Notes under the pieces: generated by a model
Told to the model about the DNA's origin: nothing
The model's database searches: none
The model's input: the letters and a program-made list of their open reading frames with translations, nothing else
DNA from: Bacteroidales bacterium
Lineage (GTDB): Bacteria > Bacteroidota > Bacteroidia > Bacteroidales > VadinHA17
Direction: 5' to 3'
DNA: 64,000 nucleotides
NCBI GenBank assembly: GCA_016715075.1
Contig: JADKBK010000002.1
Span: 1-64,000, forward strand
Position numbers and translations under genes: made by a program
Shown here: in pieces, positions 33,790-42,900 of the stretch
Layout: each line of letters begins with the position of its first letter
Position numbering within the stretch: position 1 is the first letter of the stretch

Positions 33790-35010
33790 TTAAACTTCCT
33801 TATTAAGAAATTTTCGTGTAAGAAACCTTACCGGATACCATGCAGCCCAGTATCCTATCAGGAGCACTGTTGCGGGTACGATAATAAAGTCTTTGAGCTT
33901 CATTACAACCGGATAGGAATCCATTATCAGTGTTTCACTCTGCAGCTTTACAACTCCGAATGTCTGCTGTATCCAGCATATTATAAAACCCAGGATTACC
34001 CCTGTTGCAGCTCCTACAATTGATATCAGCCACCCTTCAAAAATAAAGATTTTCCGAATAAGGTCGCTGTTTGCCCCCAGGCTCTTAAGTATCTCAATAT
34101 CCCTCTCCTTCTCAATTATCAGCATAGTCAGAGAACCGATAATATTGAATGAAGCTATTGTGAGTATCAGGGTCAGAATGAAGAAGATTGCCAGTCTCTC
34201 CGAACGCATCACCTTATAAAATATCTCCTGCTGTTCATACCTGTTCTGTACCAGGAATCCTTTGCCGAAAATTTTCTTAATTTTCTTCTGAACCGATGAA
34301 GGATCAGCTGTTTCCCTGAACTTAATCTCAATGGATGTCACACCCTCTTCAATTTCAGTCAGCTCGCGGGCAAATTCCAGCGGGATGTAAACATATTTTG
34401 AATCATATTCCTTTTCAATCTGGAATATTCCTGAGGGGTAGATAAATTTCTTATTAAAAGCATTTTCTGCACTGACGGAGCTTCCATCCTTTCTTGGCAC
34501 ATAGATATTGAGTGGCTCGATAAAGTTGACCCTGATACCCAGATACTGGGCAACGCCGACCCCGGGAATGGCGTATGGCCGTCCCTGTTCAGAAGTCAGT
34601 ATGAAATCACCTTCCCACATTGAACTATCAATATCTGTCACCATTGTATAGTGATCGTCGACCCCTTTGATAGTGGCTATATACTGCCTTTCTCCGTATT
34701 TGAGAAGTGCGTTTTCCTCAATTGTAAGCGAGTAGCATGATAATCCGTCGACATTGGCCAGGAGTCTCAATCGGGTTGTATCTGCAATAAAAGTTTTACC
34801 CTCTGCAGCAGTTATCTTAATATCCGGATCAAATGTGTTGAATATCGATCTAACCATGGTTTCAAGCCCGTTGAATACCGAAAGGATTATTATAAGAGCC
34901 ATGGTTCCTACCGCAACTCCTGCTACTGACACTCCGGAAATAATATTTATTGCGTTCCGTGATTTTTTCGCGAGCAGGTACCTTTTTGCTATGTATAATG
35001 AGAGCTTCAC
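33790..35010 (-). CDS. LolE/FtsX-family ABC transporter permease
   Basis: 406 residues with the MacB/LolE topology: one N-terminal helix (about 20-45), a large periplasmic domain (about 50-265) and three C-terminal helices (about 270-300, 320-345, 370-395). The N-terminal SLYIAKRYLLAKKSRNAINIISGVSVAGVAVG is typical of lipoprotein-release permeases in Bacteroidota. No ATPase gene is adjacent, so a LolD partner must be elsewhere. It is in the rbfA, methyltransferase, permease order common in this phylum. A lipoprotein-sorting role is inferred from the family. Confidence 0.8.
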   Translation of the reverse strand: MKLSLYIAKRYLLAKKSRNAINIISGVSVAGVAVGTMALIIILSVFNGLETMVRSIFNTFDPDIKITAAEGKTFIADTTRLRLLANVDGLSCYSLTIEENALLKYGERQYIATIKGVDDHYTMVTDIDSSMWEGDFILTSEQGRPYAIPGVGVAQYLGIRVNFIEPLNIYVPRKDGSSVSAENAFNKKFIYPSGIFQIEKEYDSKYVYIPLEFARELTEIEEGVTSIEIKFRETADPSSVQKKIKKIFGKGFLVQNRYEQQEIFYKVMRSERLAIFFILTLILTIASFNIIGSLTMLIIEKERDIEILKSLGANSDLIRKIFIFEGWLISIVGAATGVILGFIICWIQQTFGVVKLQSETLIMDSYPVVMKLKDFIIVPATVLLIGYWAAWYPVRFLTRKFLNKEV

Positions 35011-35016
35011 TTCTTT

Positions 35017-35826
35017 TTACTTTCTGGCTGTGACAAGTAAACCGGTACCTGTTGCATGGGTTTTATAAAGATCGAAAAAGTTCAGGATAACTGAAAGCGG
35101 GAATACTGCCAGGTAATAAAACGGGAGTATTATAAAGAACAGGAATGAAAGGTTGAGCATCTTTATTGGATACTTCATTGAGAGGCGCCAGGATAGATTT
35201 CCGGGTTTTCCGTAGGTATATGCTGTTTCAATATTTCTGAAACCGGCAGCAGACAGCTTTTCGGTAATGTCTTTTATGCTGTATCCATCCCTTACATGCT
35301 CATCAATAAAAGATTCCTCTTCATCGCTGTGAACATCAGAACCGCCCTGGTCAGAAGGCGTTGATATCAATAAGACTCCATTGTCCTGCAGTGAGTTGTA
35401 GAAATTCCTGAAGACGCGCAGATCTTCTTCTATATGTTCCATTACATCAACCGAGAGGATAATGTTATAAATATTGTTGTCACTAAGCGCTGTAAGATCA
35501 CCAGTCTCGAAGATCACTCTGTCTGACAGGCCTGACTTATTAAAAAACCGGCTGCAATCCTCCACATGCTCGCTGTTGATATCGATAGCTTTTATTCTCC
35601 ATCGGGCATTTATTCTGCTCATTCGCCATGTATACTGACCGAATCCTGATCCGGCATCCAGAACATTTGCATCATCCGGAAACTGACCGGCGATTTTCCT
35701 CAAAGCTTTTTTTACATGCCAGGTGCGGAGAAGGAGAATGTCGAGCAGGGAGTATAGAATTTTCCTCATGAAAAGAGGACCAGTAAAGAATCTGCCAACC
35801 GATCTTTTTATGGGTTCGTATTGCAT
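35017..35826 (-). CDS. Class I SAM-dependent methyltransferase, membrane-tethered
   Basis: 269 residues. Motif I is VLDAGSGFGQYTWRM (about 55-69), followed by IDINSEHVEDC and the post-motif ILSVDVMEHIEEDL, a Methyltransf_11/23-type fold. A hydrophobic hairpin near residues 218-250 (NLSFLFFIILPFYYLAVFPL) suggests membrane attachment, pointing to a lipid, quinone or envelope substrate rather than a soluble one. It lies 3 bp after rbfA and 6 bp before the LolE-like gene, so it belongs to one operon. The substrate is unknown. Confidence 0.8.
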   Translation of the reverse strand: MQYEPIKRSVGRFFTGPLFMRKILYSLLDILLLRTWHVKKALRKIAGQFPDDANVLDAGSGFGQYTWRMSRINARWRIKAIDINSEHVEDCSRFFNKSGLSDRVIFETGDLTALSDNNIYNIILSVDVMEHIEEDLRVFRNFYNSLQDNGVLLISTPSDQGGSDVHSDEEESFIDEHVRDGYSIKDITEKLSAAGFRNIETAYTYGKPGNLSWRLSMKYPIKMLNLSFLFFIILPFYYLAVFPLSVILNFFDLYKTHATGTGLLVTARK

Positions 35827-35829
35827 ATG

Positions 35830-36168
35830 TCAGGATTTCAGCAGCTTATCTATTTTGTCAATATAATCAAGGCTGTCGTCGATGTGAAAAGCAATATCAG
35901 GCACTATCCGAAGCTGAGTCCTGACTTTCTGACCAAGATCAAACCTTATTTTTGAGCTGTGCTCCTGTATGGAATGCAGAACTTCTTCCTGGTTTGTTGC
36001 AGGAAAGATGCTGATATATGCTTTGGCAAAGGAGAGGTCGGGACTGACCCTTACCCTTGTTATTGAGACAAGTTTACCGTGAGCAAATTCGTTTCCTCTC
36101 TTAAGAAAGATGTCGGCCAGTTCTTTTTGAATTAGTCGTGATACTTTTTTCTGTCTGGTTGATTCCAT
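35830..36168 (-). CDS. rbfA: Ribosome-binding factor A
   Basis: 112 residues, the usual length. It is a KH-like fold 30S maturation factor that helps 16S rRNA 5'-end processing. Recognisable segments are STRQKKVSRLIQKELADIF at the N-terminus, VSITRVRVSPDLSFAKAYIS in the middle and the RTQLRIVPDIAFHIDDSLDYIDKIDKLL end. It is first in a minus-strand operon running to the amidohydrolase. A candidate -7 box lies 19 bp upstream, back to back with the trpS promoter. Confidence 0.93.
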   Translation of the reverse strand: MESTRQKKVSRLIQKELADIFLKRGNEFAHGKLVSITRVRVSPDLSFAKAYISIFPATNQEEVLHSIQEHSSKIRFDLGQKVRTQLRIVPDIAFHIDDSLDYIDKIDKLLKS

Positions 36169-36186
36169 GACCTTTTAATTATGACG

Positions 36187-36194
36187 CAAAGGTA
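36187..36194 (-). promoter_or_regulatory. Putative -7 box for the rbfA operon
   Basis: The minus strand reads TACCTTTG, an exact TAnnTTTG match 19 nt upstream of the rbfA ATG. No clear -33 motif was seen. Confidence 0.5.
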
Positions 36195-36222
36195 ATAAAA
36201 AATGGCTTTACGGCATTATCCT

Positions 36223-36270
36223 TCAAGGCACAACGAAGTAATGGTGCAACGGCGCAACGGAGCAGCGGGG
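36223..36270. repeat. Syllabic repeat built on gcaacgg
   Basis: Repeated gcacaacga, gtgcaacgg, gcgcaacgg and agcagcgggg units between the divergent rbfA and trpS promoters. It is the same style as the other locus-specific syllable repeats, with a different syllable. Its position between two promoters could affect their spacing or supercoiling. Confidence 0.5.
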
Positions 36271-36285
36271 TTAAACCTTTTTTAT

Positions 36286-36293
36286 TACCTTTG
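36286..36293 (+). promoter_or_regulatory. Putative -7 box for trpS
   Basis: TACCTTTG, an exact TAnnTTTG match 26 nt before the trpS start. The -33 element is not evident. Confidence 0.5.
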
Positions 36294-36318
36294 CAGATGA
36301 TTTTTATAAAATAAACTA

Positions 36319-37311
36319 ATGGACACAGTAGTCAGTGGTATCAGATCGACAGGAAATCTTCACCTGGGTAATTATTTCGGAGCTATAAAGAATTTCCTGA
36401 AGATGCAGAAAGAAAATAATTGCTATTTTTTTATTGCTGATTACCATGCACTTACAACACATCCTCACCCTGATGATCTTCATGGAAATATAAAGCAGGT
36501 GCTTGCAGAATATCTTGCTTGCGGGATAGATCCTGAAACTGCTACTATATTCATTCAGAGCGATGTGCCGGAAGTCTCGGAACTCTATCTTCTGATGAAT
36601 ATGAATGCATATGTGGGAGAGCTTGAAAGGACAGCATCATTTAAAGAGAAAGTCAGAAAACAACCGGATAATATAAATGCAGGGCTTCTGACATACCCTG
36701 TACTGATGGCAGCTGATATAATCATTCACAAGGCCAATAAAGTTCCGGTAGGGAAGGATCAGGAGCAGCATTTAGAGATGGCGCGGAGATTTGCACGCAG
36801 ATTCAATACAATGTATGGTGTAGATTACTTTCCCGAGCCTGATGCATATAATTTCGGGAAACAGCTTGTCAAGATTCCCGGGCTGGATGGATCGGGTAAA
36901 ATGGGAAAGAGTGAGGGAAATGGGATTTTCCTTGCAGATACGCCACAGGAAATAAGAAAAAAGGTGATGAGAGCTGTTACAGATACCGGACCTGAAAAGC
37001 CGCATCAGACACCATCAGAACCGGTTAAGAATCTGTTTACTCTCATGAGTGTTGTCTCAGAGCCTGAGACTGTAAAATTCTTTAAGGATAAACATGCTAA
37101 CTGTGAGATCCGGTACGGAGATATGAAAAAACAGCTTGCTGAAGATATAGTAAAATTTACAGAGCCGATACGGGAGCGGATTATTGAAATTCATTCAGAC
37201 AATAAATACCTTGCAAAAGTTGCTGCTGAAGGTGCCGAAAAGGCAAGGGCTAGCGCATCAAAGACTATAAGGGAGGTAAGGAAGATCATCGGATACCGGC
37301 CATTTGCATGA
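36319..37311 (+). CDS. trpS: Tryptophanyl-tRNA synthetase
   Basis: 330 residues, a class I synthetase charging tRNA-Trp. The HIGH-type motif is NLHLGNYFGA (13-22), and the KMSKS loop is GKMGKSEGN. The tryptophan-pocket region MAADIIIHKANKVPVGKDQEQHLE is conserved. Length and motifs fit a normal housekeeping enzyme. It is monocistronic, with its own promoter upstream and a stem-loop 10 bp after the stop. Confidence 0.96.
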   Translation: MDTVVSGIRSTGNLHLGNYFGAIKNFLKMQKENNCYFFIADYHALTTHPHPDDLHGNIKQVLAEYLACGIDPETATIFIQSDVPEVSELYLLMNMNAYVGELERTASFKEKVRKQPDNINAGLLTYPVLMAADIIIHKANKVPVGKDQEQHLEMARRFARRFNTMYGVDYFPEPDAYNFGKQLVKIPGLDGSGKMGKSEGNGIFLADTPQEIRKKVMRAVTDTGPEKPHQTPSEPVKNLFTLMSVVSEPETVKFFKDKHANCEIRYGDMKKQLAEDIVKFTEPIRERIIEIHSDNKYLAKVAAEGAEKARASASKTIREVRKIIGYRPFA

Positions 37312-37320
37312 AAAGAAGAA

Positions 37321-37341
37321 AGCCAGGCTTTTGACCTGGCT
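37321..37341 (+). terminator. Stem-loop terminator of trpS
   Basis: AGCCAGG-CTTTTGA-CCTGGCT, a perfect 7-bp stem with a 7-nt loop, 10 bp after trpS. It is not followed by a T-run, so it may act with Rho or as a 3' stabiliser. The rest of the gap to 37569 is AT-rich with no recognised element. Confidence 0.5.
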
Positions 37342-37569
37342 GACCTTGAAGAATCAAGTATATGATTGAGATTGCTGGTATTATCTATATCAGTTCAAAT
37401 AACGTGCCAAAATCGATTATTTAATAATTTTTTCCGGGGCATCTTAAAATATTTTTTCCGGGAAATCAGGATAAACTTACCTCTCCGGGAATAACAATTA
37501 ATCTGTTATAATTTGTATATTTAATAGCGGCTTTAATGTTTTACCATTATTATACAAATATCTCCGATT

Positions 37570-39156
37570 ATGAAAAGGATCAACCCTGACAACCAAGGAA
37601 ATCTTCAGCTTAAGAATGGATCTGCTTTTACAAGAAGAAATTTTATTTCCTCATGCTCTGCCTGTGCCCTTTGTGCCGCCCTTGCCCCTGCAAGTATCTT
37701 AACCAGCTCATGTTCTTCCGGGAGCGGGAACAAAAAGATGAAGATCCGTATTCTCTACTCCTTGCATGCCCCTGTGCAGGGACAGCCTGACTGGCCCAAT
37801 ATAGGTTTCGACTTCAATCCAGTAATGTCTCAGATGAATTTGGCCCTGGCAAAGAATTTTCCTGATTTTGAATTCATTCCCTCCATGGCCAAGGGGCCTG
37901 AGGAGGCAGAAAAGATTATCGCCAGTGATAATGAGCAGAAGGTAGATGGTTATATTGTGTACCAGATGAACTGCTGGAACCGGGTTGTTCAGACAGTTGC
38001 CAGGACAGGGAAGCCTGTGTTGTATGTCGATTATCAATTTGCCGGAAGCGGAGGATTTCTTGTGTACAATTCCGCATTCCTGCGCAGTAAAACTGATAAT
38101 GTTGGATATGTTGCATCCTCCCGTATTGAAGATCTCCTTTCTGCAGTGAATTGTTTTAAAGCGATAGGAACCGGAGGCGCAGTAACAGGTTTCGCTTCAG
38201 AGGTGGCAAAGACAAGAATCAGTTCAACAAAGGCTCCGGGCAGTTTTTCACTGACCGCTAATGATATAACCTCACTGACTCCTGAAGAGACAATTAAACG
38301 TCTTGGTAAATCAAAAATTCTGGCTGTAAGAGATCAGAAATCTGAAAAAGCTGAGCCGGTCATGGGGATTCCTCTGGAATATATTCCATTCTCAGAGGTC
38401 AATGATGCATGGAGCAAGGCAAATAAGGATGAGGCTGCCGGTGTTGTTGAGCGATGGAAGAAAACGGCTCTGGAGATTGTCGGTGTACCGGATGAAACAC
38501 TGCTTACATCTGCGGCTATGTATCTCGGCATGAAATCCGTAATCAGGCAGCACGGAGCGAATGCAATTACTGTCAACTGCCTGGGAGGCTTTTACGGAGG
38601 CCACATACATGCATATCCATGTCTTGGTTTCCACGAATTATGCAATGAAGGACTGATTGGCGCATGTGAGTGCGATGTCCGTTCAACAGCTGCAATGCTG
38701 GCATTCTCAACTATGACCAACGGCAGACCAGGATTTATCTCTGATCCGGTAATAGACACTTCAAAACGACAGATCATTTATGCCCACTGTGTAGCCCCGA
38801 ACAGGGTATTCGGACCACAGGGCGCAACAAATCCTTTCAGTATTCTTACTCATTCGGAGGACAGGAATGGAGCATCTGTAAGGTCGGTACTGCCCGTGAA
38901 TTATATGACTACAACACTTGAGATCGATAAGGATAAAAAGGAAATACTGTTCCATCAGGCTGTGGCGCTCGATAATGATCCCGACGACAGAGCTTGCAGG
39001 ACCAAACTATGTGCAGAACCTGCCGGAGATATCGAAAAGCTTTTCTCAATGTGGGATAGCTGGGGATGGCACAGGGTAACCTTTTACGGGGATCTGAAGG
39101 AACCTGTATTTGCTTTTGCAGATGCTATAGGGTGGAAAGTCACAGAGGAAGCATAA
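37570..39156 (+). CDS. Tat-exported L-fucose/arabinose-isomerase-like protein
   Basis: 528 residues. An N-terminal region with TRRNFISSCSACALCAALAP resembles a twin-arginine signal with a Cys-rich h-region; SSCSSG just after it could be a lipobox. The mature part looks like the FucI/AraA isomerase fold: an N-terminal Rossmann-like domain (VDGYIVYQMNCWNRVVQT) and a C-terminal part with CLGGFYGGHIHAYPCLGFHELCNEG and ECDVRSTAAML, rich in Cys, His and acidic residues that could bind a metal. A secreted sugar isomerase is unusual, because these enzymes normally work in the cytoplasm. The substrate is unknown. It is flanked by spacers of over 100 bp, so it is likely monocistronic. Confidence 0.6.
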   Translation: MKRINPDNQGNLQLKNGSAFTRRNFISSCSACALCAALAPASILTSSCSSGSGNKKMKIRILYSLHAPVQGQPDWPNIGFDFNPVMSQMNLALAKNFPDFEFIPSMAKGPEEAEKIIASDNEQKVDGYIVYQMNCWNRVVQTVARTGKPVLYVDYQFAGSGGFLVYNSAFLRSKTDNVGYVASSRIEDLLSAVNCFKAIGTGGAVTGFASEVAKTRISSTKAPGSFSLTANDITSLTPEETIKRLGKSKILAVRDQKSEKAEPVMGIPLEYIPFSEVNDAWSKANKDEAAGVVERWKKTALEIVGVPDETLLTSAAMYLGMKSVIRQHGANAITVNCLGGFYGGHIHAYPCLGFHELCNEGLIGACECDVRSTAAMLAFSTMTNGRPGFISDPVIDTSKRQIIYAHCVAPNRVFGPQGATNPFSILTHSEDRNGASVRSVLPVNYMTTTLEIDKDKKEILFHQAVALDNDPDDRACRTKLCAEPAGDIEKLFSMWDSWGWHRVTFYGDLKEPVFAFADAIGWKVTEEA

Positions 39157-39256
39157 CCCTCAGGTGACCTTCCTTCTATTGAGGTGCAAAGAATTGCTGA
39201 CAGGATAATCTTTTATTTGTTAATTTTGAAGGATATCAAATAATAATTGTCCGGTC

Positions 39257-41935
39257 GTGGGAAAACGGGTCGCCATAATATCTGTAATACTGCTGGTAAT
39301 TGGTCTTGCAATTCTTGGATACTATATCCAGCAGGGAAGAAAGAGATTGCTTACAGATCCGTTCAAAGCGATATCACCGGCTGCATGTGTCATTATTGAG
39401 ACCATCGATCTTCAGAATTTCCTGAATTCCATCACCACCGGCAAAGGATTATTCGGAGAGATCGCTAAAATAAAAGAATTTGAACGATTTAACATAAAAC
39501 TGAAATATTTTACTGATCAGATCAACCGGCAGGAATTCAAGGAAATAATTGAAGGAGGAACAGCCCTTTTATCATTCTATCCAGAGACAGACGGAAAGCT
39601 TAATGGTCAGCTTTCCATAAGCGTTCCTGCGCATTTCAGGTTCAGACATGTAAGGGAGCTTTTACGTTCGTCTGGAATAAATGGCATAAGCGAAGCAAAA
39701 ACCGGAGGTTATTCTTGCCTTCGTATTCCTTACGAGCTTAATAATCAAAAAGATACGATATTCGTTTCACTGGCGTCAGGTTTGTTGGTTTGCAATACAA
39801 CCAGGAGTGGTACGGAAGAAGCCCTTATACAGATGACAAAGGGAGACGATGTCAGGATTTTGCCAGGGTTCGCACGGGTACATATGGCCTCCGGTAAGAA
39901 TGAGGATAAGATCTTTGCTATTTTTCCAAACCTTCCCGAGATCTTAAGAAGAATTCTTGCACCGGGAAAGCAGAATATGGCGGATCAGATAGCAGCTCTT
40001 GCCGGAACGGCCGGTGGCGACATATATATTAATGAAAATGGGCTGGTACTGAGCGGCTATACTGAAAGCAACGATTCCTCAGAATACCTCTACAGGTATA
40101 AATTCATTACTCCGCGTGAGTTCCATTCCTATAAAATACTCCCTTCATCAACTGTTCTCTTTGAGACACTCATTCAGCCTAATGATAACCATTCCAGTAT
40201 TTACAGGGATACTCTTTCTGTGACGACTAAGCTTCTCGCTGACAGGCTTAGGGAGTACACCGGCGATGAAATTTCAAGGGCGATCATAGATATCAGGGAT
40301 CATCCTCTGACTGAAAATTCACTGGTGGTTTTTGAGATGTCAAACAGGGTAAGGGCTGAACAGATACTGCTTGAAGAGCTGGGGCCTTCGCCTGAAATTG
40401 AATATTTTCAACCCGATGAACAGGTTAAGATGCCGGTCTACAAAACCGGATTCGCCGGACTGACAGGTCTGCTAAAACCCGGCTTTGATCCGGGATTTAG
40501 TGAAACCTATTTTGCCTTTTATGATAATTTCATGATCGCGGGAAATTCCTATACTACAATTTCAAGATTATTATATGATAATATTCTTAATAAGACACTG
40601 GCAAATGATTTGACATACAGAGACTTCGAGAGTACGTTGCCCAGCCGGGCCGGTTATTTCTTTTATTGTGTTCCTTCACGTATCATCAATTATCTTTCAG
40701 GATACCTGAATAAGGAGATAATTGATGCTTTAAAATCGAATAAGAACTCACTTAATAAACTGCAGTCGGCAGGATACCAGTTTGCTTCCAGTAATGGCAT
40801 GATATATAACAGTCTGTCAATAAGATATAAAGAAGAGGCAAGGGAGGAATCCACGACGGAATGGGAAACATTGCTGGATACTCTTGCTGCCATTAAGCCA
40901 TTTTTCTTCACTAACCATACAAACGGGGCAAAAGAAATATTCATCCAGGATCTTAAAAACAATACTTACCTGATAAATGCAGCAGGGAGGGTATTATGGA
41001 AAGTACCGCTGAATGAAAGGATCGTCAGTACTGTTTATATGATCGATTATTTCCGTAACGGGAAATACCAGCTATTGTTTTCAGGTAAAAATTTCTTTCA
41101 CCTGCTTGACAGAAATGGCAATTATGTTGAAAGATATCCCGTAAAGCTGAGATCACCGGCAAGCAATTCACTGGTTATATATGATTATGACAATAATTTG
41201 AATTACAGGCTCTTTATAGCAGGTGAGGACAAAATGATCTATTCATATGACAAGACAGGAAGTGTTGTGAAAGGATGGAAGCCTTTCAGAACATCTAGCC
41301 AGGTTAAATCGGAAATAGGTTATTTTAAAGTTTCAGGGAAGGATTACATTGTTGCTTCAGATGAAAACTCTGTCTATTTTCTCGACCGGACGGGAAATAA
41401 AAGACTAAGCCACAAAGATGTTATTACAAGGTCAAAAGGCTCTGCCATGCGGTTAACGCCAGGTTCCGATCCATCTCTGGTATTTTCAACTCCTGACGGA
41501 ACCGTTCAGCATGCCTTCTTTGACGGAACAGTCAAAAAATTCAGTTTGAAGGTGTTTTCAAGTAACCATACATTTGATTTTTTTGATGTTAACGGTGATG
41601 GATTTGGGGAATATATTTTTATCGATAAAGGGGTTTTGTATCTTTACAGCCATAACAGAACAGAGCTTTTTAAAAGGGATTTTGGTTCTGATAATCTGGG
41701 AGGACCAATAAATTTTGTCTTTTCAGGAACAGACAGAAAGATCGGAGTTTTTGATGTGAACAAAAAGCTTATTTATCTGATTAATTCAGGAGGAAAAACA
41801 ATTGAAGGATTTCCTCTGCGGGGAGCTTCAATGTTCTCAATTGGCAAATTATCGGAAAAAAGCGGCTGGCATCTTATTGTGGGTGGTACTGACAGATTCC
41901 TGTATAATTATAAGATAGAAACTGACAATAAATAG
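39257..41935 (+). CDS. Large membrane-anchored protein, DUF3352-like with propeller-like C-terminus
   Basis: 892 residues from a GTG start (39257), which precedes the N-terminal anchor helix (about 5-24, VAIISVILLVIGLAILGYYI). The middle part (about 35-530) resembles DUF3352-type proteins (FKAISPAACVIIETIDLQNFL, then LLSFYPETDGKLNGQLSISV). The C-terminal part (about 560-890) has repeated strand patterns such as HLLDRNGNYVERYP, YSYDKTGSVVKGW and FFDVNGDGFGEYIF. These look like a beta propeller with EF-hand/FG-GAP-like loops. It is predicted to face the periplasm. A small DUF4834 gene follows after 7 bp. Function is unknown. Confidence 0.6.
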   Translation: MGKRVAIISVILLVIGLAILGYYIQQGRKRLLTDPFKAISPAACVIIETIDLQNFLNSITTGKGLFGEIAKIKEFERFNIKLKYFTDQINRQEFKEIIEGGTALLSFYPETDGKLNGQLSISVPAHFRFRHVRELLRSSGINGISEAKTGGYSCLRIPYELNNQKDTIFVSLASGLLVCNTTRSGTEEALIQMTKGDDVRILPGFARVHMASGKNEDKIFAIFPNLPEILRRILAPGKQNMADQIAALAGTAGGDIYINENGLVLSGYTESNDSSEYLYRYKFITPREFHSYKILPSSTVLFETLIQPNDNHSSIYRDTLSVTTKLLADRLREYTGDEISRAIIDIRDHPLTENSLVVFEMSNRVRAEQILLEELGPSPEIEYFQPDEQVKMPVYKTGFAGLTGLLKPGFDPGFSETYFAFYDNFMIAGNSYTTISRLLYDNILNKTLANDLTYRDFESTLPSRAGYFFYCVPSRIINYLSGYLNKEIIDALKSNKNSLNKLQSAGYQFASSNGMIYNSLSIRYKEEAREESTTEWETLLDTLAAIKPFFFTNHTNGAKEIFIQDLKNNTYLINAAGRVLWKVPLNERIVSTVYMIDYFRNGKYQLLFSGKNFFHLLDRNGNYVERYPVKLRSPASNSLVIYDYDNNLNYRLFIAGEDKMIYSYDKTGSVVKGWKPFRTSSQVKSEIGYFKVSGKDYIVASDENSVYFLDRTGNKRLSHKDVITRSKGSAMRLTPGSDPSLVFSTPDGTVQHAFFDGTVKKFSLKVFSSNHTFDFFDVNGDGFGEYIFIDKGVLYLYSHNRTELFKRDFGSDNLGGPINFVFSGTDRKIGVFDVNKKLIYLINSGGKTIEGFPLRGASMFSIGKLSEKSGWHLIVGGTDRFLYNYKIETDNK

Positions 41936-41942
41936 CTTATAA

Positions 41943-42131
41943 ATGATTTTAATTCGTTTTTTCTTAATCGGTCTGATAGTATATCTGATAGTAAGATCTT
42001 TTAAAAAGTTCGGAGACGGCAATGGACCTTCTTCAAGCCAGAATAGTCAGGACAAAAATGAGAGGCCTTCATCCAAAAAAGTTTCTAAGGAAATAGGGGA
42101 GTATATTGATTATGAGGAACTCAGAAAATAG
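41943..42131 (+). CDS. DUF4834-type small membrane protein
   Basis: 62 residues: one N-terminal membrane helix (about 2-19, LIRFFLIGLIVYLIV), a polar Ser/Asn/Lys linker and the conserved acidic tail EIGEYIDYEELRK that marks DUF4834, a small Bacteroidota family. It starts 7 bp after the large DUF3352-like gene and is probably co-transcribed. It converges with mlaF, whose stop is 13 bp away. Function is unknown. Confidence 0.7.
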   Translation: MILIRFFLIGLIVYLIVRSFKKFGDGNGPSSSQNSQDKNERPSSKKVSKEIGEYIDYEELRK

Positions 42132-42144
42132 CCAGCGGCACTTA

Positions 42145-42900
42145 CTACTTCGCTGTTGCCCTCAGTTTTTTTGCCAGGGCATTTGCAAAAACAAAATCAT
42201 TCAGTGATTCACAATCAGAAGAAAGGATCTCATCCTTGCTTCCTTCCCAGTTTTTTAATCCGTCGCTGATGAAGATGATTTTTTCACCAATCTCCATAAC
42301 GGAATTCATATCGTGAGTATTAATAATTGTAGTCATGGAATACTCCTCGGTGAGTTCCTTGATCAGTTCATCAATGAGGATGGCTGTGATGGGATCGAGG
42401 CCTGAATTAGGCTCATCGCAGAAAAGATATTTGGGGTTCAAAGCTATTGCACGTGCGATAGCAACCCTTTTTTTCATTCCTCCTGAGAGTTCAGCAGGAT
42501 AGAGTTTGTTGGCATTTACAATATTAACCCTTTTCAGGCAGAAATTGACCCGTTCCTCTTTTTCCTCATTGCTTATATCAGCAAACATATCCAGCGGGAA
42601 ACGTACATTCTGTTCAACGGTAAGGGAATCAAAAAGGGCGCTTCCCTGGAACAACATTCCCATTTCACTGCGGATCTTTTTTTTGTCCTTAAAGCTGAGT
42701 TTGTTAAAGAGGATATTTTCATACCAGATCTCACCGCTTTCGATGTCATGGAGCCCTACTATTGATTTGAGAAGTACCGTTTTGCCGGAACCGCTTCTTC
42801 CGATAATAAGGTTGGTCTTGCCGGTTTCAAAAGTCACAGTGATATCTTTCAGAACGGCTTTCCCGTTGAATGACTTACACAGATTCTTTACACTGATCAT
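42145..42900 (-). CDS. Mla-type ABC transporter ATPase (MlaF)
   Basis: 251 residues with Walker A GRSGSGKT (about 34-41), signature LSGGMKKR, Walker B LFCDEPNSGLDP and the H-loop NTHDMNSV. The LSGGMKKRVA form and the SGLDPITA context are typical of the MlaF/Ttg2A ATPases that drive phospholipid or sterol transport across the envelope. Its start overlaps the mlaE-like permease stop by 4 bp, so the pair is coupled. The substrate-binding MlaD (MCE) gene is not in this window. Confidence 0.85.
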   Translation of the reverse strand: MISVKNLCKSFNGKAVLKDITVTFETGKTNLIIGRSGSGKTVLLKSIVGLHDIESGEIWYENILFNKLSFKDKKKIRSEMGMLFQGSALFDSLTVEQNVRFPLDMFADISNEEKEERVNFCLKRVNIVNANKLYPAELSGGMKKRVAIARAIALNPKYLFCDEPNSGLDPITAILIDELIKELTEEYSMTTIINTHDMNSVMEIGEKIIFISDGLKNWEGSKDEILSSDCESLNDFVFANALAKKLRATAK

